Positions 8,367-15,536 of a stretch of DNA of 64,000 nucleotides are shown here, piece after piece. A model generated the notes under the pieces. That model searched no databases, was not told the DNA's origin, and was given only the letters and a program-made list of their open reading frames with translations. How positions within the stretch are numbered: position 1 is the first letter of the stretch; each line of letters opens with the position of its first letter. Position numbers and translations under genes: made by a program. Source of the DNA: JACCTH01 sp035253825 (GTDB lineage Bacteria > Actinomycetota > Acidimicrobiia > Spongiisociales > ZC4RG35); contig DATFBM010000012.1 of the NCBI GenBank assembly GCA_035253825.1, positions 153,961 through 217,960 of the forward strand, written 5' to 3'.

Positions 8367-8475
8367 CAGATATCAGACATCAGATTTCAGACGTCAGATC
8401 TCAGATTCGGTCTGTTAACGGATGTCTGAAGTCTGATGTCTTAAGTCTGATGTCCTAAGTCTGATGTCTTAAGTC
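8367..8475. repeat. Inverted cluster of 14-bp repeats between hpt and ftsH
   Basis: Three tandem 14-bp units lie at 8431-8444, 8445-8458 and 8459-8472, reading GTCTGATGTC(T/C)TAA, with a further diverged unit just before them. Two diverged copies lie in the opposite orientation at about 8369-8400 (ATCAGACATCAGAT type), separated by a short spacer around 8408-8420. The two arms could pair into a long imperfect hairpin in the RNA. The TTA at 8469-8471, the complement of the hpt stop codon, is part of the last unit. The array fills most of the 129-base gap between hpt and ftsH. It is too short and irregular for a CRISPR array. Confidence 0.8.
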
Positions 8476-8993
8476 TCTTCCATCACCCCGACATAGGGGA
8501 GGTTGCGGTAGAGGCCGGCGTAGTCGAGGCCATAGCCCACCACGAACTCGGGGCCGATTCGAAAGCCGACGTACTTCACGTCGAGGGGGATTCGCTGGAT
8601 TCCCTCCTTCAAGAGCAGGGCCGCCACTTCAAGCGAGGCCGGGCGCCGCACCTGCAGCGATTTGAGGAGATAGCTGAGGGTGAGCCCGGAGTCGATGATG
8701 TCCTCGACGATCAGAACGTCCTTGCCGGCGATTTCGTTGTCCAGGTCCTTGAGGATCCGCACTACTCCGGATGTCTGCGTCGATGCTCCGTAAGAAGACA
8801 CCGCCATGAAATCGAACGCGACCGGAACCGAGATGTGCCGAGCGAGATCGGCCATGACGATGAAGGCACCCTTGAGGACCCCGACCATCAGGAGGTCGCG
8901 CCCGCGGTAGTCGTCGCTGATCTCCTTGCCCATCTTCTCCAGAGCGGACGAGATCTCGTCCGCCGAGATCAGGTTGCGAATGTTCGACTCCAC
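8469..8993 (-). CDS. hpt: Hypoxanthine phosphoribosyltransferase
   Basis: Purine salvage: transfers ribose-5-phosphate from PRPP to hypoxanthine or guanine. The protein has 174 residues. It shows the GVLKGAFIVMADLAR loop near 38-52, the flexible loop with SSYGASTQTSG near 66-76, the PRPP-binding signature VLIVEDIIDSGLTLSYL near 92-108, and VKYVGFRIGPEFVVGYGLDYAGLYRNLPYVGV at the C-terminal base-binding end. It starts with GTG. The stop codon lies inside the 14-bp repeat array described separately, so the last base triplet of the gene is repeat-derived. Confidence 0.96.
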   Translation of the reverse strand: MESNIRNLISADEISSALEKMGKEISDDYRGRDLLMVGVLKGAFIVMADLARHISVPVAFDFMAVSSYGASTQTSGVVRILKDLDNEIAGKDVLIVEDIIDSGLTLSYLLKSLQVRRPASLEVAALLLKEGIQRIPLDVKYVGFRIGPEFVVGYGLDYAGLYRNLPYVGVMEET

Positions 8994-9002
8994 GTTCCAA
9001 AC

Positions 9003-9938
9003 CTAGCGCCGCGGATCGACGTCGCCGCCGTGGCCCGGGCGGGCGCAGATAAGCCACGGGCCCTCCCTATAAACGCGTAGCCCGCCGGTCAACTCCGCGG
9101 CCGTGGCGCCCCCGGTGACCACCTCCCAGATTCTCGCCAACTCCGCCCGGTCGGGACCATATCCCTGGTAGAGCCGGCGCAGCGAGGCTCGCAGGATGGC
9201 AGCCGCCCGCTCGAACCCGACTGCCCACAGAATCGAATTCGACACCCTCCAGTCTCTGTCTCGATGCTCCCCGACGGGATCCTCGGCGCTAACCGCCGTG
9301 AACGCCTGCGCCGCCGCCACTAGCGCCGAGCGGATTCCCGGATTGAACTCGGCTTCGATTGTGGGGAGCAGCCAGTGTCGGATCCGATTGCGTTGATAGG
9401 AGAGGTCATCGTTTTGGGGGTCGTCGACCCATGCCAGCTCCGCCAGAGTGGCGAATTCGCGGGTCTCCGATCGGGTCACCTCCAGGAATGGGCGCACAAT
9501 TCGTCCCCGTCGGGCGGGAATTCCGGCCAGACCGCCGCTCCCCGCTCCTCGCATCAGGTTGGCGAGAACGGTTTCAGCCTGATCGTCGCGGGTGTGGCCG
9601 GTGAGAAGCCACTCTTGAGAGGTCAGAGCCGATTCGAGAAGCCGATAGCGCTCGCGGCGGGCGGTCTCCTCCCGAAATGGCTCCACTTTCAGGGCTGCGA
9701 TCACCAGCGGCAGATGGAGGCGGTCGGCGATTGCCCGGGCGGCTTGCTCCATCCGATCGGAGGTCGGCAGGCCGTGATGGACGTGCATCGCCCGGGTCGA
9801 TTGCCGACCCGCCGCCAGCTCCGCCAGCGCCGCCGAGTCCGCCCCGCCGGATAGGGCGACGACTAACGGGCCCGCAGGCAGGCTGGTCCGGGCCTCGATT
9901 TGTCGGCGTAACTCCTCTAGGCGACGCGTCGCAGCCAT
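9003..9938 (-). CDS. tilS: tRNA(Ile)-lysidine synthase
   Basis: Modifies C34 of the CAT-anticodon tRNA-Ile to lysidine so that it reads AUA. The protein has 311 residues: N-type ATP-pyrophosphatase with the P-loop LSGGADS at residues 29-35, the MHVHHGL and GHTRDDQAETVLANLMRGAGSGGLAGI stretches typical of TilS, and the RIVRPFL and SYQRNRIRH motifs. The C-terminal part is shorter than in E. coli, as in other Actinomycetota. It overlaps the upstream DUF2342 gene by 22 bases and precedes hpt by 9, matching the widely conserved tilS-hpt-ftsH group (on this strand read tilS, hpt, ftsH). Confidence 0.94.
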   Translation of the reverse strand: MAATRRLEELRRQIEARTSLPAGPLVVALSGGADSAALAELAAGRQSTRAMHVHHGLPTSDRMEQAARAIADRLHLPLVIAALKVEPFREETARRERYRLLESALTSQEWLLTGHTRDDQAETVLANLMRGAGSGGLAGIPARRGRIVRPFLEVTRSETREFATLAELAWVDDPQNDDLSYQRNRIRHWLLPTIEAEFNPGIRSALVAAAQAFTAVSAEDPVGEHRDRDWRVSNSILWAVGFERAAAILRASLRRLYQGYGPDRAELARIWEVVTGGATAAELTGGLRVYREGPWLICARPGHGGDVDPRR

Positions 9939-10954
9939 TCGCCCGGGCTGTGGATCTCGGGGAGGGTGGGGAGTGATTCGGGTCCTGCCCAGGCGCGGTC
10001 GAGTGCGGGCCAGCCCGCCTCCTTCTCGACTTCGACGATGAAGGCTTCGCCCAACTCGTACTGCTTCATCTTCATCTCCATGCCGAGGAGTCTGAACAAC
10101 GCCGCCGTCCGCGGGTCGCGACGGCGCGCCTTGAGAATCGCCGACATGCGATCCTGACTGGGAAGGAGCCGAGCGCCGATTCGATCCATCACCACGTGGC
10201 CGTGGCCCTCGAGCAGAGACATCAACGCCTGCACCCGATCGATGACTGACTTTTGCTCGGGAGTGGCAAAGAGCCCAAGCAGGCCCGAATCATCGATAAG
10301 GGGTCTATTGCTGCGCCCGGCCTCGATGACCTCGGCCACCAGTCGCGATAGGCGGCCGGGGGTAGGACCTGCACTCGCGACCAGCTGATCGATCAGCGCG
10401 AGGAAATAGTCCCGTAGCCAAGGCACTCCGAGGAATTGCGCTCGGTGGGTGGCCTCGTGGAGCACGATCCACATTCGAAATTCCGAGGGGCGGAACTGAT
10501 GCTGTCGTTCGAGGGCGAGGATGTTGGCTCCGACCAGCGCCACCACATCGCCTGATTCATCTTCCGGCAAGACCAGTTCGTATTGTCCCAACACTCGCTT
10601 GGCGAGCAGGCCCAGCAGGGCCCCAGTCTCGATGGCGATGACTCTGCGGGCGAACGCCGGGCTGCTGCGACCGGCTTCCTCCAGCCGGAAGGCAATCTTT
10701 TCCTCCAATGGGGCCAGCATCCTCGCGAACGTTGCCAGGTTTCGCTCCGCCCACTCGCCCCGGGAAACAACTCTCACTTCAGGAGCGCCCGGAGTGGTGA
10801 GGCCGGTCTCCTTTTCGACCAAGCCGGCCGCCTCGGAGAAAAGCTCGGGCACCTGAGCCCTCATATGAGCGAGGTGGTAGGTGTCGGCGAGTGGATAAGT
10901 CCCGGCGATCCTGGTCGCCACTGGCACCGCCAGTGGCCAGCGACCCTCGCTCAC
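9917..10954 (-). CDS. DUF2342 zinc-dependent metalloprotease-like protein
   Basis: A 345-residue member of the actinobacterial DUF2342 family (often labelled zinc-dependent metalloprotease or F420-biosynthesis-associated protein). The putative zinc motif HEATH lies in MWIVLHEATHRAQFLGVPWL. Downstream are the family block LMSLLEGHGHVVMDRIGARLLPS with its conserved Glu/His and the C-terminal RLLGMEMKMKQYELGEAFIVEVEKEAG. No signal peptide is visible, so it is probably cytoplasmic. The GTG start overlaps the stop of the upstream small membrane protein as GTGA. The family is next to tilS in Mycobacterium too (Rv3626c). Substrate unknown. Confidence 0.88.
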   Translation of the reverse strand: MSEGRWPLAVPVATRIAGTYPLADTYHLAHMRAQVPELFSEAAGLVEKETGLTTPGAPEVRVVSRGEWAERNLATFARMLAPLEEKIAFRLEEAGRSSPAFARRVIAIETGALLGLLAKRVLGQYELVLPEDESGDVVALVGANILALERQHQFRPSEFRMWIVLHEATHRAQFLGVPWLRDYFLALIDQLVASAGPTPGRLSRLVAEVIEAGRSNRPLIDDSGLLGLFATPEQKSVIDRVQALMSLLEGHGHVVMDRIGARLLPSQDRMSAILKARRRDPRTAALFRLLGMEMKMKQYELGEAFIVEVEKEAGWPALDRAWAGPESLPTLPEIHSPGEWLRRVA

Positions 10955-11283
10955 CGGATCACGCGATAGCGCTTGCGGACCACGCGGGTGAAGTACTGGA
11001 TGACCGTGACGATCACCACCAACGCAGCTAGCACCAAGAGCGTGGGGATGAAGAAGCGATAAGTCCAGTCGGGTTGGGTTTCCGGTGGTTCGGTCACCTC
11101 CACCGAGACCGCGGGCACAATCGCCTCGAGCGTGGTGGCGGACTCGCCGGCGGTCGTGCCCGTTCCCTCGGCGACGGTGGTTGCGGTCCCTGGACCGGTG
11201 GTGGTGGTCGCCCCAAGGGGAAAGGTCAGACCAATGACGAGGAAAGAAACAATGAGGAACGCCAGCAAGCGACGAGATCCCAT
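10951..11283 (-). CDS. Small membrane protein with Thr/Gly-rich linker
   Basis: A 110-residue protein I do not recognise. Residues 5-24 (LLAFLIVSFLVIGLTFPLGA) form a signal peptide or first membrane helix. Residues 25-52 are a Thr/Gly/Ala-rich low-complexity linker. Residues about 76-97 (FFIPTLLVLAALVVIVTVIQYF) form a clear transmembrane helix followed by a basic tail, VRKRYRVIR. The predicted topology is an exported Thr-rich segment held by one helix with a cytoplasmic positive tail. It overlaps the DUF2342 gene by four bases (GTGA) and lies 33 bases from the anti-sigma gene, so it may be expressed with either. Confidence 0.8.
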   Translation of the reverse strand: MGSRRLLAFLIVSFLVIGLTFPLGATTTTGPGTATTVAEGTGTTAGESATTLEAIVPAVSVEVTEPPETQPDWTYRFFIPTLLVLAALVVIVTVIQYFTRVVRKRYRVIR

Positions 11284-11316
11284 CCGAGAGGTGAGCCTAA
11301 TCAGAGGTAGGGAAAG

Positions 11317-11544
11317 CTACGGACCGTTCTGGATCGCCTGGCGAAGTCGCTCCATGAATTCCGGCGGGACCTCTTCGTGCAGGCGCTCCTTGACGACCAC
11401 CCGCAGTCTCTGCTCAAACTTGTAGGCCTGAACACAGGGTGGGCAACCCTTGAGGTGGCGACGAATAATCCAGGAGCGGTACCAGTTGACCTCTTGGTCG
11501 AGGTAGCTGTAGACCTCGTGGAGGGCGTCGTCGCAATCGCTCAA
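11317..11544 (-). CDS. Zinc-binding anti-sigma factor (RsrA/ZAS-like)
   Basis: Binds and inhibits the ECF sigma factor encoded just upstream. The ZAS zinc motif H-x3-C-x2-C is readable as HLKGCPPC, with a further conserved Cys near the N terminus (SDCDDALHEVYSYLDQE). This is the layout of RsrA-type redox-responsive anti-sigma factors, in which oxidation of the Cys ligands releases sigma. I placed the start at the TTG 11542-11544 because an AGAGAG ribosome-binding site lies 7 bases before it and it gives the usual RsrA opening. A longer version from a TTG at 11610 would overlap the sigma gene by 47 bases. Predicted product is 75 residues. Confidence 0.85.
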   Translation of the reverse strand: MSDCDDALHEVYSYLDQEVNWYRSWIIRRHLKGCPPCVQAYKFEQRLRVVVKERLHEEVPPEFMERLRQAIQNGP

Positions 11545-11563
11545 AGCTGTCTCTCTGGTTGAT

Positions 11564-12142
11564 TCATCGGGGCCGGTCGCCTTCGCCGACCAACCCGCGC
11601 TTGGTTGCAAAATCCCACAACGCCACCTGGAGCGCCTTTCTTCCCCGATGGAGCCGGGACATCACGGTACCTATGGGAATGTCGAGGATGTCGGCGATCT
11701 CCTTGTAGGAGAATCCTTCCAGATCGGCGAGGAGAACCACCATCCGAAAGTTCTCCGGCAAGCTCTCGATCGCCTGCTTGATGTCCTCCTCGACGAGGCC
11801 CTCGAGGAGCTGATCCTCGGCCGAGCCCGAGCTCGTGGGCGACGTCTCTCGTGCCAGGCGGCGAAACAGATAGAGATCTTCAAGCTCGCCGAGATCGGTT
11901 TCCTGGGGCCGTCGGGTGTCGCGGCGGTAATTGTTGATGAAGGTGTTGGTGAGAATGCGGTAGAGCCAGGCCTTGAGATTGGTGCCTTCTTCGAACGTGT
12001 TGTAGGCCCGGTAAGCCTTGAGGAAGGTCTCTTGGACGAGATCTTCGGCGTCGGCGGGGTTGCGTGTGAGCCGCACCGCCGCCCCGTAGAGCTGGGGGGC
12101 GAGGGGCATGGCATCGCGCTCGAAGTTCGCCTGATCCGCCAT
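11564..12142 (-). CDS. ECF RNA polymerase sigma factor, SigR/SigH-like
   Basis: A 192-residue ECF sigma factor. Region 2 has LYGAAVRLTRNPADAEDLVQETFLKAYRAYNTFEEGTNLKAWLYRILTNTFINNYRR (residues about 18-74), a near-textbook match to the SigR/SigH/RpoE group. Region 4 has LPENFRMVVLLADLEGFSYKEIADILDIPIGTVMSRLHRGRKAL, where the helix-turn-helix contacts the -35 element. Together with the adjacent ZAS anti-sigma gene this suggests a thiol-oxidative stress regulon. The ATG is preceded directly by GAGGA. A GGGATG-N18-GTT element just upstream on the same strand (12148-12174) resembles the SigR consensus and could mean autoregulation. Confidence 0.93.
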   Translation of the reverse strand: MADQANFERDAMPLAPQLYGAAVRLTRNPADAEDLVQETFLKAYRAYNTFEEGTNLKAWLYRILTNTFINNYRRDTRRPQETDLGELEDLYLFRRLARETSPTSSGSAEDQLLEGLVEEDIKQAIESLPENFRMVVLLADLEGFSYKEIADILDIPIGTVMSRLHRGRKALQVALWDFATKRGLVGEGDRPR

Positions 12143-12180
12143 TCCTCAACGGTAGCGAGAGGCACTGACATCCCAACTGC

Positions 12181-12282
12181 GCGGATTTCTACGTGCCAGC
12201 GACGGACAAATCGACACAGAACCGACGACGACCGGGCCCGAGCGGATTTATAGGTGCCACCGACGGAAAAATCCGCGCAGAA
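12181..12282. repeat. Pair of 41-bp imperfect direct repeats upstream of the sigma gene
   Basis: Two direct repeats occupy 12181-12221 and 12242-12282. I count 34 of 41 identical positions by hand; both begin GCGGATTT and end CAGAA, with GTGCCA and CGACGGA in the middle. The second ends in AAATCCGCGC, which is the reverse complement of the GCGCGGATTT that opens the first, so the block can also fold on itself. It fills most of the 145-base interval between tRNA-Thr and the sigma gene. Possible roles are tandem regulator sites or a decayed insertion next to the tRNA. Confidence 0.75.
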
Positions 12283-12287
12283 GGTCG

Positions 12288-12360
12288 AGCCGGAGAGGGG
12301 AGTCGAACCCCTGACCTGCTCATTACGAGTGAGCTGCTCTGCCAACTGAGCTACCCCGGC
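12288..12360 (-). tRNA. tRNA-Thr (anticodon CGT)
   Basis: The reverse strand folds into a complete cloverleaf of 73 bases. The acceptor stem GCCGGGG pairs with CTCCGGC (one G-U). The D arm is GCTCAGTTGGCAGAGC. The anticodon arm GCTCA-CTCGTAA-TGAGC has CGT at positions 34-36 (reads ACG, threonine). The T arm is AGGGG-TTCGACT-CCCCT. The discriminator base is U and no CCA is encoded. It lies 33 bases downstream of holB on the same strand. Confidence 0.97.
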
Positions 12361-12393
12361 GGTAGCTAAAAGGATAATTCGACCGTCCTCGGT

Positions 12394-13443
12394 TCAGTCA
12401 GCGGCCAAGGCCGAGAAGAGCGCCGCCAGCACCGGGACCGGCCGCAGATTGCCCGCCAGATCGACGATGGCGTCGAGCACCAAATGGGAGGCAGCCACAG
12501 CCCGCGCCGGTGAGGATCGAGTGAGCTCGGGAAGCGGGACATCAGTGTTGCGAATCGGCCCCCCTAGCTGCAGCGAGGCCGAGTCGAGATAGAAGGAGGC
12601 CAGGATCTCGAGCCCCCCGGCCAGCAAGGACTGGCTCGCCCGGCGCTTCGCCCGATCGCGCTGATCGGCGGTCGGCTGAGGAGAAGCCACCTCGGTCGCC
12701 AGCGGGTCGATTCGGGCCAGCATCTCCTCGGCCATGGTGATGGAATCGCCGGGACGGGCGCTGAGCCGGCTCGGGACCGACAGCCATGCTTGGCGCAACT
12801 CGGCGATCTGGGGCTGACCGGCGAGCTGAAGGGCCAGACCAGGTCGACCGCCACTCACCAGAGCCAGAACCCGAGCCTTCTCCTCCTCGATGCCTCGGTC
12901 CATCAGGGCCGCGGTCAGATCGTCTTCGGGAACTCTTCCCACTCGGACGATGCGGCAACGGCTCGCCACCGTCGGCGGAAAGTCTTCTTCGGACTCCGCC
13001 ACCAGCAGGAACACCACGGCCGCGCTCGGCTCTTCCAGCGTCTTCAACAAGGCGTTTGCGGCCTGATCGGTCATCATCCCTGCCTCCTCGATGAGGAAGA
13101 GGCGCCGGTCGGACTCCACCGGAGTCAACACCGCCTGGCCGACCACCCATCGGGCGGTGTCGGCGCCAAGGCTTGTCCGCCCTTCGGGTTCAACCAGCAC
13201 CAGGTCCGGATGGTTGCCGGTTCCGATTCGCCGGCACGAAGAGCAGGCCTCGTCGTGTGTCCCGTGCTCTGGACAGAGGAGAAGCCGGGCGAACTCTCGG
13301 GCCAACGTTGCCTTGCCAGTGCCGGTTGGGCCGACGAAGAGGTAGGCGTGGGATGGATTGTGGAGTTCGCTTTCAAGGAACACCAGAACGTCGTCATGGC
13401 CGATCAGCGGACCAACATCCGCGGCGCGGGCGAGATCGGTCAC
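12394..13443 (-). CDS. holB: DNA polymerase III subunit delta'
   Basis: Clamp-loader subunit of the replicative polymerase. The protein has 349 residues. The AAA+ domain has Walker A GPTGTGKA at about 38-45, a zinc module with Cys residues in LLCPEHGTHDEACSSCRRIG, the Walker B-like LFLIEEAGMM, the TLEEP motif and the SRC-type motif VASRCRIVRV. The C-terminal half is the helical collar domain. The GTG start overlaps the tmk stop (GTGA). The tmk-holB pairing is common in bacteria and supports the call. Confidence 0.94.
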   Translation of the reverse strand: MTDLARAADVGPLIGHDDVLVFLESELHNPSHAYLFVGPTGTGKATLAREFARLLLCPEHGTHDEACSSCRRIGTGNHPDLVLVEPEGRTSLGADTARWVVGQAVLTPVESDRRLFLIEEAGMMTDQAANALLKTLEEPSAAVVFLLVAESEEDFPPTVASRCRIVRVGRVPEDDLTAALMDRGIEEEKARVLALVSGGRPGLALQLAGQPQIAELRQAWLSVPSRLSARPGDSITMAEEMLARIDPLATEVASPQPTADQRDRAKRRASQSLLAGGLEILASFYLDSASLQLGGPIRNTDVPLPELTRSSPARAVAASHLVLDAIVDLAGNLRPVPVLAALFSALAAD

Positions 13444-14051
13444 GTGCCGGAGCGCTTGGCTTCGATGAGGTCGACGATCTCTTTGGCCACCGCTTCAGGA
13501 TCGTCACCCGCAGGGACAATTGTCACCCGGTCCGGTTCGGCCGCTTCGAGCTGCCGATAAGCGTCGGCAACTCTTAGCTGGAATTGGTCATGCTCCCGGC
13601 CGATCCGATCCGGAACCTCCTGGCGTAAGCGACCGACTTCGGGGTCAACCCCAAGCACGACGACCAGTTCGGGAACGAGCCCACCCACGGCGAGGAGATT
13701 CGCACCGAGAACGTCCGAGTATGCAAGGCCCCGGCCCCCAGCCTGATAGGCGAGCGAGGAGTATAGAGAACGGTCGGAGATGACAATCTCGCCCCGCTCC
13801 AACGCCGGACGTACGACTTCGCTCACCAGCTGGGCCCGTTGGGCGGCGAAGAGCATCGCCTCTGCCCACGGAGTCATATCGACGGAGTGAAGGACCAGGA
13901 GCCGGATAGCGTCGCCGAGCTCGGTGCCACCCGGCTCTCTCACCAGAGTCACTCGCTCGCCCCGTTTCTCGAGCATCTCCTGGAGGAGGGCGGAGACCGT
14001 GGTCTTCCCCGCTCCTTCTCCCCCTTCGAGAGCGAGGTAGAAACCCGTCAT
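13440..14051 (-). CDS. tmk: Thymidylate kinase
   Basis: Phosphorylates dTMP to dTDP. The protein has 203 residues with the P-loop LEGGEGAGKTT at 8-18, the substrate motif with Arg in VREPGGTELGDAIR, the DRSLYSSLAYQAGGRGL block (DRxxxSxxAYQ) and a C-terminal region ending in DLIEAKR. Length is normal for a stand-alone enzyme. ATG overlaps the upstream MFS stop by four bases (ATGA), and its own stop overlaps holB (GTGA). In Streptomyces the same two activities, MFS domain and thymidylate kinase, are one polypeptide; here they are two coupled genes. Confidence 0.96.
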   Translation of the reverse strand: MTGFYLALEGGEGAGKTTVSALLQEMLEKRGERVTLVREPGGTELGDAIRLLVLHSVDMTPWAEAMLFAAQRAQLVSEVVRPALERGEIVISDRSLYSSLAYQAGGRGLAYSDVLGANLLAVGGLVPELVVVLGVDPEVGRLRQEVPDRIGREHDQFQLRVADAYRQLEAAEPDRVTIVPAGDDPEAVAKEIVDLIEAKRSGT

Positions 14052-15466
14052 TGCCCTGCCTGATCGTCGCGGCGGAACCGCGCACCGCTGCGATCGCCTC
14101 GCATCCAGGTGATGGCATCACTGGCTTCGGCGAGAGTCGTGAGCTGCTCGTGATTGAGATGAGCCCGAAGCTCCTCCCGAGAAGCCCAGAGCACCGCAAT
14201 ACCGACCACCGTCACGACGGCACCCCCCAGGACGATGACAGCTCGAATCCCCTCGTTGAGCTCGCCCGCCAGAACACCATCCAGAGCCGCGGCACCGACT
14301 CCTGCCAGGGCGAAGGAGATCAGGAGGGCTACGCGAGCAAAAGCGAACATTGCCGCGAAGGTACGGCCCCGGAGGGAATCGTCAACCGTGGCGTGGAGTT
14401 GGGTGAAGCCGGTGACGTAGGCGACTCCGGTTCCGACGCCGGTAAAGAAGGTCCACCCCGCGGCAATCGAGACGGTGTTGGCAAACCCGGTGAAGACGAT
14501 CGCAATGCCGGTACCGAGCAGCGCCAGTGAGAACAACAGCTGGCGACGGGTGTTCATCGTCCCAAGGATGGTCACGCCGAGCATCCCCAGCCCGACCCCC
14601 ACCCCCAACGAGGTGGCGATCAGGCCGTAGCCCGAGTCCGAGGCTCGCAGCACCTGGCGGGCAAACGGCTGACCGATAACAAATAGCGCCCCTCCTCCGA
14701 ACAGTCCGGCCGCCATGCCCAAGATCATCCTCCGAATCGGACCGCTGCGAGTGACGAAACGAAAGCCGTCGACCAGGTCGCGCCAGGGAGCCCGGAAGTC
14801 GGTGCGGGTTCGAGCCTTTCGGTCCCGGGGGACTCTGACCTCGGGAACATCCGTAAAAAGGACGATCACCGCCGAGGCCAGGAACGTAACGGCATCGAAA
14901 ACGAAGGCTGCTCCGATGGAGGGCCCGAAGCTTCCAAACTCGGGCAGCCTCGATCCGATCTCGCTCAAACCGGCAAAGAGCGCCGACCCGATGGGTGCGG
15001 TTCCATAGTTCGAGAGCAGCGAGAGTCCGTTGGCCGTCAGCAGGTGCCGCTCCGGAATCAGGTTCGGGACCACCGCCTCGCGGGCGGGCTGGCGCACCAT
15101 CGACAGGAGCTCGGTGATAAACGTAAGGACGAATAGCTGCCGGAAGTTGTCGACGAACAGAAACCCGCCGGCCAGGACAGCCCTTCCCAGGTCGCTCACC
15201 AGCATGGTCGCCTTCCGGCTCCAGCGATCGGCCAGAACCCCGCCCACAAAGCCCAGTACCAGCGCCGGGAGAATTCTTCCGACCAGGGGAACAAGGATGC
15301 CGAGGCTGGCGCCCCTTCCTCCGCCGGAGATCCTGGCAGCGAGGGCAAAGCTGGCGAAGAGCGTCACCCAGTCGCCCAGAGATGAGATCGCCTGCGACCA
15401 CCAGATACGGGCGAAAGGGCCCCTTCTGATCAAATCTCGGCCACGCAGTTCAGAAATGGTGTCCAT
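14048..15466 (-). CDS. MFS transporter coupled to tmk
   Basis: A 472-residue major-facilitator protein with about twelve hydrophobic segments. The loop 2-3 signature reads LGFVGGVLADRWSRKATML near residues 70-88, and PAREAVVPNLIPERHLLTANGLSLL is typical of the MFS_3/enterobactin-exporter-like branch. The frame is open 38 codons further upstream, but I chose the ATG at 15464-15466 (MDTISELRGRDLI), since the upstream extension has no ribosome-binding site and runs into the topA promoter region. Substrate unknown. Its tight overlap with tmk suggests the ancestral or split form of the MFS-Tmk fusion known in Streptomyces. Confidence 0.85.
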   Translation of the reverse strand: MDTISELRGRDLIRRGPFARIWWSQAISSLGDWVTLFASFALAARISGGGRGASLGILVPLVGRILPALVLGFVGGVLADRWSRKATMLVSDLGRAVLAGGFLFVDNFRQLFVLTFITELLSMVRQPAREAVVPNLIPERHLLTANGLSLLSNYGTAPIGSALFAGLSEIGSRLPEFGSFGPSIGAAFVFDAVTFLASAVIVLFTDVPEVRVPRDRKARTRTDFRAPWRDLVDGFRFVTRSGPIRRMILGMAAGLFGGGALFVIGQPFARQVLRASDSGYGLIATSLGVGVGLGMLGVTILGTMNTRRQLLFSLALLGTGIAIVFTGFANTVSIAAGWTFFTGVGTGVAYVTGFTQLHATVDDSLRGRTFAAMFAFARVALLISFALAGVGAAALDGVLAGELNEGIRAVIVLGGAVVTVVGIAVLWASREELRAHLNHEQLTTLAEASDAITWMRGDRSGARFRRDDQAGQ

Positions 15467-15536
15467 GTGCCGCAGAGCTAGAGCTTGACAGTTGACGCCA
15501 GACGGTAGACAGTGAAAAAAGGGAACCGGCCACGCA

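Noticed and set aside
8431..8472. CRISPR array
   Set aside because: The units are 14 bp, contiguous and without unique spacers, with inverted copies alongside.
12181..12282. CRISPR or integration (att) site at the tRNA
   Set aside because: Only two repeats, neither copying the tRNA 3' end, and no integrase gene nearby.
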